This document shows positions 39,801 through 48,100 of a DNA stretch of 64,000 bases, piece after piece. Every line of letters begins with the position of its first letter. The first letter of the stretch is position 1. The notes beneath the pieces were generated by a model, which saw nothing but the letters and a program-made list of their open reading frames with translations, searched no databases and was not told the DNA's origin. Position numbers and translations under genes: made by a program. Source of the DNA: JBGSPL01 sp964511435 (GTDB taxonomy: Bacteria; Patescibacteriota; CPR2; UBA1875; CAIMLA01); contig CAZEFH010000003.1 in the NCBI GenBank assembly GCA_964511435.1, forward strand, positions 21,358 through 85,357. Direction: 5' to 3'.

Positions 39801-42052
39801 CCTATGTTCCGAATGAGCCCGATCAAAGCTACCGCTACGGCCCGCTCTCAAGTGTCTCTCCTCTAGATTCATTAGCGGCGAATCGCTATGGCTGGGATAC
39901 TACACCTGACGCAACCAAGCCAGACATTACTGCGTCCGACCTGGCACTTTCAGTAAAGGATACCCATCCAAGTGAGACCTGGCTTCGTAACGTCGTGACC
40001 TGGAAAGTAGCTGATAAAACAAAAATCATACGGCGTAAGCCAGCTGATGCTAGTTGTGTAACAGTTCTGACTGTTGGTACAACTGAATATTGTAGTGATT
40101 TTGCCAGGTATGAGATTCATCGTGAAGTCTATGACCAAACCGATGTGCTGATTCCAGAGATGAGCCAGACCTTTACTTTCACTGACATTAATACAAATAT
40201 CCTAGTAGACTCTGTGGCAGTTGCCTATAAATCTGATAAATTTAAGTACTACATGGTAATTGTGGATAATGCTGATACTGATTACAAATATGCTAGCGGT
40301 GTAGTTATAAATAGCAGTGGTGCCACCGTATATGAACCAAATAAAACCAGTAAAATATACTGGAATGGGTCGATTACGCCAGAAAAAGCACACGCCACTA
40401 TTGACAGTGTGGGTCTTAGTAATATCGGAGTTTCTAGTGCGACGGTTACTTGGCATACTGATCAGAGTACAGATTCGCTAGTAGAATATCGGCCAATGAA
40501 GAAAGTGAGTGGTAACTGGCAAGTAGATGATAGTCCTAGTAATCAGTTTGTAGCGGTTGGGCATCGAGAAACTGACGTTAACCACTCCGTCTATATCTTT
40601 GGAATGAAGCCAGAAACGAAGTATGAATACCGCGTAATATCGAAGAATTATCCGTTCGCAAATGAGACAGTGGTGTCTACTGGACTACCAGAGCTAATTA
40701 CAAAGGGCTTTACCGTTACCTATATTCCGAAGCCAGAACTAATCTCCACAGTTTCGGCGGAAATTCACTGGACTACCAATATGCCTTCAAACTCAAATAT
40801 GGTAGAGTACCGTGAGAGTAATGGCGCCGAGACCCTCGCTTTTGCAGAGGCGCCACTGAGTCCAGATAAAATTTCAGATGACATGAAGAACTGTACTCTA
40901 AATCCGACGTCTCCTCTCTGCTATCACTCTGTTACTATATCTCCGCTCAAAAAGCTGACTGTCTATACGATAAATATTATTTCAATCTCGCTTGATAACT
41001 ACACTTCTACCTCAGGGATGAAGGAATTTACAACTGCGAACTCTGACTCGAAGCAATTCACCATGGCTCCATCGGCTTCCAATGTGGCTGAGAGAAATAT
41101 TACCTCGACTTCTGCTCAAATCGTCTTCCAGACCTCGGAAGCTACCACAGCAACACTTTATTACGATACCGATAGTGGTGCGCCGGACTATGATCCGAAG
41201 GACTACCGTCTTACAGCTACCGACGCGCTCAAGGGGACAACCCATGCGATACTGCTGGATGGTCTCGAGCCTGGGATGAAATACTACTACATTGTAGTTG
41301 TGGACAACGGTCTCCTGAATTACACCTCGCCTGAAGCCTCGTTTACAGCTGTGCTAAAACCCAAGATTTCTAATCTGAAAATTGCCGAGGTTAAGCCGTA
41401 TTCATTTAAGCTAACTTGGGATACTAATATTGAGACTGAGACACTGATAAATCTAGGTACAAGTACAAATTACTCCGAGAAACGGGGTAAGCCAGGTCTC
41501 TCGAAAGTGCACGAGTTGCTAGTCGAGGGTCTTACCGACAATACTGAATATCATTATCAGATACTTGCTAAGGACGAAACTGGTGAAGAAGTTGCGAGTT
41601 CTGATGCTGCTGTTCGTACTCCTCTCGATACAGAGGGGCCGAAGATTACTGGTGCCAAGGTTGATATCTTGCCAATGGGAGAAAGTGATACTACGGCTTC
41701 AATCATTGTGTCGTGGCAAACGAATAAGCCCGCAACTACCCTCGTTGAGTACGATGAAGGGATTATTGGCGGCAGCTACAAGAACCAATCTACCGAAGAT
41801 CCAACTCTAAACAACTCGCACACAGTTATCATAAAGGGGCTGAGGCCGGCAACCTCGTACCATTTCAGAATGATTTCTAAAGATAAACGTGGTAACACTA
41901 CTGAGTCGCAAGACTATACTTTTGTGACACCAACGAAGGAGAAATCAATCCTGCAGCTCATCTTGAAGTCACTAGAGGAGACCTTCGCCTGGACTAGAAA
42001 TCTCGGCAGCTTCTTCTCGAATATTGGAAACCGGATAACGGGGAAGAAGTAA
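33836..42052 (+). CDS. Giant FN3-repeat surface protein 1 with glycine-rich domain
   Basis: A protein of about 2738 residues. The N-terminal ~115 residues are basic and amphipathic, then comes one membrane segment (~120-142) and a possible cleavage site after SARA (~149). Outside follows a glycine-rich domain (~272-433; begins FTVPSGVTKIYVDIKGGGGG, ends GSVQVTYY) of the type seen in surface and fibre proteins, and many fibronectin-III and Ig-like repeats with the repeated TYYYRV and GLKPATSYHFRM signatures. The last ~40 residues (KEKSILQLILKSLEETFAW ... NRITGKK) are an amphipathic, basic tail shared with the next gene. A role as a cell-surface adhesin or envelope layer is inferred. No LPxTG motif. 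The start may be GTG 33836 or ATG 33845. Confidence 0.85.
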   Translation: MRVMKPRKAHFSKTWKRANKTLLKSGSFSFVKSSLIARFFGGVWNLFKKVLAFLARKIILVVIKTIDFFIKRLQIFRYELTYKFHLKVRSVHDTLVVKNVVYKKVYENKLTRPVKNATISAFVCSLIIFLSLQYLLPVFNPFIPRSARAGSNSVTWTTNADFNTNASSTNTATIKNTTNFAGTIAATNGSSSIVGTGTYFLDNISAFNDPKAINIDGISYGVSTVTDNTHMTLATSFQGTTAAGKTFTFDNVIVNNDALSLRKYGAPVIKTSTFTVPSGVTKIYVDIKGGGGGGGATVYSGGACGGSGGTGGTSALKVADGLFYWAFGGYGGEGGCPNKVGAQGAPGPYNHRNVPTLIPETGGANNGGAGGYFSSNSRGGNGGGGGRITGTLDVSVGQVVTIETGAGGAGGTMPGWPAVNGTAGLPGSVQVTYYLPAYVSTGTITGFKIDAGSELKYKWSSLSWSTEALPANTSVTFKYRTSDDGTTWSDPSWSQAGSTQTSGTSGTASLTGLGVTRFLEMQLVLASSNGVNYPTLNDFFVQYDTLETPINENIFVSDTSNTALRNGNGDIADIPIETGTVPAGHARYGTASLYTNQTSIRVKANNLTCGSGATACTVPSTNLRPEVEIKPIIGGVPTAFTGSGVTADIGNTYVDITGLTVGSSYHIKVRAVDSQSRSSAWMSYGNNIESEADITVEQTSPSLQLNGFTEGGESNVDIVAKNGVLYAKSNQIKVKIATSDTGTVKSNLAKVLITNKTDNTGWQDVTDQITDYQTTYLGQGSFSGNVPWTLEGSDGVKTVTVKTVDNAGNVSGESISVTTNLSTTDSTFTTSPAGNTGGTVIVDNKLQLSSTTSGSSTTNTINTYNDYTEYWDEWCGSGTEDLANPMYTGSGYDMDCGSWSSDAHIIFNNGLASGVTNATLRITSNTTALTWVWHDRTALSVSANLSFNTPGTVDITSQVQADVAAGDTYTDLWVNNGYGIYSMEDANLAYRPQLSVTSGTSTTTFDTPETFTSRILYSGASSPDYASFLTSQTNNGQTISYQMRSGNNATTIDASWGSWYTVTPGSAINAALSGAGRGYYQYKATLSTTNAAVTPTISSVTVTGTFTPSGESEIYSANITLDIIAPTSYALSGPLDNTWSGTNKPTLTWKASGDNPGSGLYKYELYMDGVLKKTIDDSTIGATANILSAAAGSDVSYTIQTGEEISEKMHPWYVKVYDKALNTTESTRGASNPYNIGYDSSLPNTVPTTDIVAQASGWFTTSPMITLIATDPGSGDGSGISEVKYRWDNSDLSTGATTYSAAFDMTTTVGDGTHILYFQSKDTAGNYESVKQQTYKLDTVRPTTGYSIVGDTPNGQHDWYVGSAPTITLSHDDAGGVNASGVATTKYQWVNYGSQPGATWQTGTSFTAPLGDKTLYYYSTDVAGNDGAQYEQQHVKFDNVNPISPTGFAAPTDRAYTDSIYLKWFSVSDTSGVQTYEIRRKKHDDTWSGLSVVNIGSVGNVTNYTDTSGLEAGFKYTYQIKTQDNAGNWSDGWSEGNPDQVVGYTIDTVAPVIPSGVVATACDGSEATIVVPDTNPEITTPVCTDTDNKGFEITLAWHQSSDSGVGLSGYKIYRSADGDTSDEDKWILVGILPWTGAEIMKWNDNDVNNADTWDIGVYPSTHEKSGQAAGKLDPSEPLSDSTTYYYRVTAYDAVNNESALFPPIFPDPDKNRALAETPDVTAPGWFDAQGVRTSDAGVTATALGLDGSDLNNESIGHQRIVVSWNTAIDKKHNGDVLAGSVPEYELYRSTTNYQTKEEWLASATKLTLDSPTAVTYEDNGLADTTTYYYRVLTYDGSNNKSGLSDGSSTDHAITYDSNIPSAPSEVRVAAVKGDPNESGSQVGNSVNITFKGSNSKYRQIIKYEVYRYEADINDLDSNQWLDNSRTTKLKFTHLASCGSKCESYSTGATGTDIEITANQDDRDNEYRVLDTGLSDGQTYFYRVRAQDNAYVPNEPDQSYRYGPLSSVSPLDSLAANRYGWDTTPDATKPDITASDLALSVKDTHPSETWLRNVVTWKVADKTKIIRRKPADASCVTVLTVGTTEYCSDFARYEIHREVYDQTDVLIPEMSQTFTFTDINTNILVDSVAVAYKSDKFKYYMVIVDNADTDYKYASGVVINSSGATVYEPNKTSKIYWNGSITPEKAHATIDSVGLSNIGVSSATVTWHTDQSTDSLVEYRPMKKVSGNWQVDDSPSNQFVAVGHRETDVNHSVYIFGMKPETKYEYRVISKNYPFANETVVSTGLPELITKGFTVTYIPKPELISTVSAEIHWTTNMPSNSNMVEYRESNGAETLAFAEAPLSPDKISDDMKNCTLNPTSPLCYHSVTISPLKKLTVYTINIISISLDNYTSTSGMKEFTTANSDSKQFTMAPSASNVAERNITSTSAQIVFQTSEATTATLYYDTDSGAPDYDPKDYRLTATDALKGTTHAILLDGLEPGMKYYYIVVVDNGLLNYTSPEASFTAVLKPKISNLKIAEVKPYSFKLTWDTNIETETLINLGTSTNYSEKRGKPGLSKVHELLVEGLTDNTEYHYQILAKDETGEEVASSDAAVRTPLDTEGPKITGAKVDILPMGESDTTASIIVSWQTNKPATTLVEYDEGIIGGSYKNQSTEDPTLNNSHTVIIKGLRPATSYHFRMISKDKRGNTTESQDYTFVTPTKEKSILQLILKSLEETFAWTRNLGSFFSNIGNRITGKK

Positions 42053-42098
42053 AAGCAAAGTCACTACTCTGTGGATAAAAGTAAGGGCCCAATACAGA

Positions 42099-42150
42099 CC
42101 TAAAATAAGTACATTTAGTGCTTGTTTTAGGTATGAGATAAGCATAAAAT
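42099..42150 (+). promoter_or_regulatory. Hairpin and promoter of giant surface protein 2
   Basis: ACCTAAAAtAAG and CTTgTTTTAGGT form a hairpin (about 42100-42131) overlapping TTGTTT (42122-42127). 17 bases further is TAAAAT (42145-42150) followed by ATATGTATAA. The arrangement is a diverged copy of the sequence ahead of giant gene 1. Confidence 0.6.
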
Positions 42151-42176
42151 ATATGTATAAGAATTCACCCCGTTAA

Positions 42177-45100
42177 ATGGAGGGAACGCTGAAGAAACGT
42201 TCAAACAAACTCGAAAAGATTACTGCCCTCCTGAAGCGAATAACGAGCATTATTTCGCGTTTTTTCGGTTTGGCTCTATTCAAATCACTGACATTTGTGG
42301 TTAATAAACTCCGTCTTATTAGATTAGAATTAGGCTACAAGCTGCATCTCAGTGCTAGGACTATCCACGATACACTAGTGATCAAAAGCCCAGTCTATAA
42401 GAAAATCACTGAGAACCAGTATGCGGTACCAGTGAAAAGAGCAACTGTATCGGCCTTTGTACTTTCATTGGTTGTTTTTGTGGGGTTACAGTATCTAACA
42501 CCATTCTTGAACCCATTCCGACCCGGTAAGGTGATGGCGAATGCAAATTCCAAAACTTGGGATTTGAGCAATGACTTTAATACAAATGGCGGATTATCCT
42601 CCGCAACAACAAAATCCCAGATTGATACATCTGGAGACAGAGTGTCATTACAATCCAGCTGGATTACGGGGGTTGGATCCTTCCCCGCGACTAAGAGTGT
42701 ATATAATACGACATTAAGTGCTGCTTGGGGACCACAACCAGGAGCGTGTAATAGCCCACAGTGCGCGAGTGGTCTTGATACGGCCTTACCATCTAAATAT
42801 TCCTTGGTTGCAAGTAATACGGTAGATTTTTCTGTTTATCCGGCAAGAAATGCATGTAAGGCCATTGGAGGCAGACTCCCCACGACGGCTGAATTACAAG
42901 CGATAATGAATTCAAGATCATCTTATGGTATCCCAGATCCCGCAGTCGGAACTTACGCAAATTATTGGACTTCTACAGCTCTTACTAATGCATCTAACGA
43001 GCAATCGGCTTACATCGGACAACTCTGGTGGTACAATAATGTTCTAACTTATACTCCTCAGAGTATTTATGGCAAAAGTACAGCAAATTTAGTCCGGTGC
43101 GTACGCGATGTTCCGGGCGACACCGGCGCGCCATATTCTGTAATTGGTACTCTCGGAGGCACAGCGGCAAGCTCTATCGGACTTCGAGTTGATAATCAGG
43201 GAATAACTAAATTTACTTCAGTTGAGCCATCCTTTGACACTTTAACCACTAGCCAGGCAGTAAAATTTCGTTTGCGCGTAGTAGTGGCTGACACAAATGG
43301 TAATGGCCCCCAGGATGAGTTTGATACGGCAACTTGGTATGGACCATCGGGTGCAGTCAGTGACGTCAACAGCTGGACCAGTAACTATTTTGGTAGTAGT
43401 AATATTTCTGGTAATACTAATCCAGCCAATAACAATGTTCCTGCTATTGTTCCACAAGCGAGATATGCAGAGCTTATGCTTCGCCTAGAATCGCCGACTA
43501 CGAACACTACACCAAACCTTAACAGTGTCAGGCTGAATTGGAATGAGGCGCCGGCTCCCTCAACACTGATATCAAAGCACTTAGACGGTACTACTGTTTC
43601 GAATAATTTTATTAATGAGACAACGGCAAAATTAGTATTTAATGGGACTCCAACTGCGAGTGGAAATGTAACGCCAGAAGTTGAAATCCAGTCGGTGATA
43701 TACGGAGATGAAACGCCTAGCTTTACCGGGAATGCAACCACTCTTAACGTTACAGCACCGACAGTAAGCGGAACAATTAATACAGAAATAACCAACCTAA
43801 CAGCAACAGTCACTGGTCTTTCGCCCGAATATACTTACTATTGGAAAGCGCGCTATACAGATAGTTCTGGTATTCAAAGTGCATGGAGTACTCAAACTGG
43901 TATCTTATCAATCGAACAAACTGCTCCAACTATTTCGACCTTCCAGATAAACTCAGGGGCGACCTTTGTCAACTCCTCAGTCGTAACCCTAAATATTTCG
44001 GCCTCAGATACTGGTGGCTCAAATCTATCTCAAATGCAATTCTCGAATGATGGGACAAATTGGGGTAAGACAGCTGATATAGATGGTAATATCACAGACA
44101 CCGGCTGGGCAACATATGCAACCAGCTACTCTTGGAATGTTGCTAAGGGCGTCACTGGCGGCGGCAGTGATACTTCTAGAACTGTGTATGCGAGAGTGAA
44201 AGATAACGCCGGGAATATTACTGGCAAGGTATATACTAATAATGTCGACTTGGAATCGGCTACAACATCAAACATTGACTCAAGCTCTATATCTAGCGGT
44301 AATGTATCATTAGATCCAGTTTTGGACCCGTACGCGGCTAACTTTTATTCCAGTCCACTGCTAAATGGTAATTTGCAGGTGGCGAAAAATGACAACTCCG
44401 CACTTCATTGGAAGACAAGTGATACGAGCTGTGTGGGTCCACAATGTTCAAGTGGCGTATTGGTTAGCCCACAATTAAACACAGGGGTAGATTTTTCAGG
44501 ATATCCTGCTCAGAGTTCTTGTATTGCGCTTGGTGGTAGACTCCCGACTAATACTGAAATTACAAATTTATATAATAACAGAGCTTCTTATGGAACTTTC
44601 GCTGGTTCTGATTATTGGTCTGCAACAGAGTATTCTGCTGTTTCTGCCTATGCTAGTTGGTTTGGCAGTAGTGGTCAACTGAGGTACTGGGGGAAGGTAG
44701 ATTATAATCTTCCGTCAAGGTGTGTCCGAGATACTAGTATTATACCAACACCATACAAAATGAATGGATATCTCGGTGAAACTGGTACCCCTCTATCATA
44801 TACAGCAGCTAATACACAAAAATGGACCAATCTAATATACGGTGCAGATACTCTTACTACTGGACAATCAATTCAATTCCAAATATCAACCGATGGTACT
44901 AATTGGAAGGGTGTCGACTCTAGTGGTAACTTGCAAACAGGTAGCTGGGATACTAATTACTTTGGTCAAATTCAAGGTAGTGCCGCTCGAACTGCTATTC
45001 CAGCATCTCTAGCATCATCTACTAGCTTATATATAAAGGTAAAATTATCTTCAAATGGCAACGACACCCCAGTACTACATGATATTTCTATTCAGTCTGC

Positions 45101-48100
45101 TTCATCTGCCTCCATCACCCTCGATACCCAGGTCCCTACTGGCACAGTGGCAATTCGTGGTGCGAGTACGTACGTAAAAGATAAAGCGGTCACCTTGAAT
45201 CTCGAACCATCAGACCTGGGACCATCGGGGATGAAGGACTTTCAACTCTCGAACGATGGTATTACTTGGGGTACAGCATACAATCCTACTACTGGCGCGT
45301 ACACATCAGGATGGCAGAATTGGAACGATGCTTATCGAGCCTCTGGTGCTGGCTACTCTTGGAATCTTATAAAAGGAGCATCTGATACAGGTGGGAGTGA
45401 TGGGGAGAGAAGGGTATATGTAAAATATCGGGACGCTGCACTAGGGGTAGGTGGAAATTATGATGGTAATTGGATTCCCGGACAGGCAGAGACGAATTAT
45501 CCAAATTCATTGGTTGGTAAGTATGTGTATAATCGAGACATTAATAATACTGATGCCCCAACTTATACTAGTGGTAGGCAATGGAGCACACTTTCAAATA
45601 CAAAGTGTCTTGGACCGCAATGCAGCCAAACTATTTTGCCAGCCCCAGACCCTTATGCCCCTACTAAAATGGTTTTAGTAGATCCTATTACAAATAATAG
45701 TGTTGATTTTTCGAATTATCCCGCGCAGCAGTCATGTAAATTAATAGGAGGCCGCTTACCAACCGCTGATGAGTTACTTGCAATTTACTCATCAAAGTCA
45801 ACCGGGCATTATCAGGGATCATTTACTCAGAATTACTATTGGACAGCCACAGAGTTCGTTACCGGCAATCCTTATCGAGTTACCTTCCTTTCTGGCCAGC
45901 CAGGAACGGGGACAGTTGACTCCAGTGGACGAGAGAATGGTCTCGGTGTTCGCTGTGTCTCTGACGTCAATCCGTCTATTACTACCACAGTAACCCTCGA
46001 TACCACAAAAGCTGCGACTGCAATCACAGTGAACCCCTCCTCTCCTTCAGGTGACAGTAGTTGGTATAAGGTAGGAAAACCTCAGGTTTCATTCAGCTCA
46101 TCAGATACCACATCCAAGGTAGATAAGTTCTACTACCGCTGGAAAGATACAGATAGTTATACTGAAGTTTCAAATTCTGAAGCTGCTCAACCATTCACTT
46201 TCAGCTTTGATGCAGGCGATATTCCAGAAGGTACCAGTAATCTTAGTTATTACGCCGTAGATCAGGCGGGGAATATCGAGGCGGCTCAAAGCAGGTCACT
46301 AAAAATTGATATCACAGCTCCATCTATCGGTACCGGCGGCTATACGATATCGGGTGCGCCAAATGGTAGTGATGGCTGGTATGTTACTACGGCTCCAACC
46401 ATCACCCTTACGGCCAGTGATCCGAATAGTGGAACGAACTCAGGGATGTATCGCATCTATTATCAGTTTGCTGATACTGGCTATCAGCCTACCGGTACCT
46501 GGAGTTATCAGTCAGGGACGACGGCCACTTTCCCAGCCGTAGAAGGCAATAAGACTCTTTACTACTATGCCCGCGACATTGCTGGTAACGTCGAAGACTA
46601 CACAAATAATCATTTTCAGATTAAGTTTGTCCAAAATGCCCCTGCAGCTCCGACGAACTTCCGTGCCACGGATGCCGGAGTGGATAATATTTCTCTGGCT
46701 TGGGACCCGGTAGAAGATAAATCAGGTATTACTAATTATCGCATTCGTCGCCGTATTTTCACCAATGATTGGTGTGATGAGGCGGCACTAAGCCCTGAAG
46801 ATTTCACGACTTGTAAGAGTGACAATAAGGAGCTTGATACTACTATTGGTTCCGTCGGTAGCTACCCTGATAATGATGCCCGCCTTCAAGCGGGACAGAA
46901 GTATGCTTACAACATAGTGGCCAAGAATCAGGCTGGGGTTTGGGGTTCTTGGTATTCGACTAATAAACAAGATGATGCCGTAGCACTTACAATAGATACT
47001 GTTGACCCATCTATACCTCAGATGGTGTCAGCAACCGCTTGCGATGGCCAAGGAGTGTATGATTCTGATACCAATCCTAGTGCTACCTGTACTGACATCG
47101 ATAACAAGGGCTTCGAAGTAAAACTTGTTTGGCACCCAGCAACAGACGCTGGCACGGGCCTATCGTACTATAAAGTCTGGCGTTCTACGGATGGATCACC
47201 TACAGATGAGACCAAGTGGACCGTGGTAGGTGTAGTAGCTGCAGGGTCTGGACCGGTTGGCGATGTTGTCTACTTTGACAATGATGCTACAAATGATGCC
47301 AATATTGATACTGATCCGTCACTTGATATCGGAGTCTACCCGGAGTGGGATAGCAAGGCTGGTGAGCAAGCTGGCAAAGTTAATTCCAGCTCTCGACTAA
47401 ACGATTCGGGAACAAAATACTATTACCGTGTCACAGCACTAGATAACTCGGTAAATGAGACTGACCTTTTCCCAGTATTTCCGCTGGAAACGACCTATAA
47501 TGAGAAGCAAACTGTAACACCGGACGTGACAGCACCAGCTAAACCAACTGACGTGACAGTGGTGGCTCTAGGCATCGATGCGCAGGGTGCATCAGTACTC
47601 CCTGGCGATCCAGAAGATATCGACCCTGATACGGGAGAGCAAAGGCCATCACTGCATCAGAAGATTCAGGTGACTTGGACCGAATCAGCTCACATAAAAG
47701 CACGCTCAAGTGAGCCTGCAACAGGCAACATCACCTATAAGGTTTATCGTTCAAATACGGCTGGAAGTGGATATGCTTTGGTTGGGACTGTGGTAAATGG
47801 CAATACCTTTGATGAAGAAGGTCTGCAAGGAACTACCCGCTACTATTACACGGTAGAGGCGATTGATGCCTCTGGTAATCCATCTGGCAGTTCCGATGAG
47901 ACTAATTTTTCCCAGGCGCTTACATTCTCTTCCGACATTCCTACAACGCCAATAAATGACCTAGATGTCACAAAATACTACCCTAGTGTGGTTACGGCGA
48001 AAGGGAATCCTGAAACAGTTGTATCAGTCGGGAATACCGCCGAGATACGATTTAAAGGTAGTTCATCGAAGAAATACCAGATTACTGGTTATCAGATATG

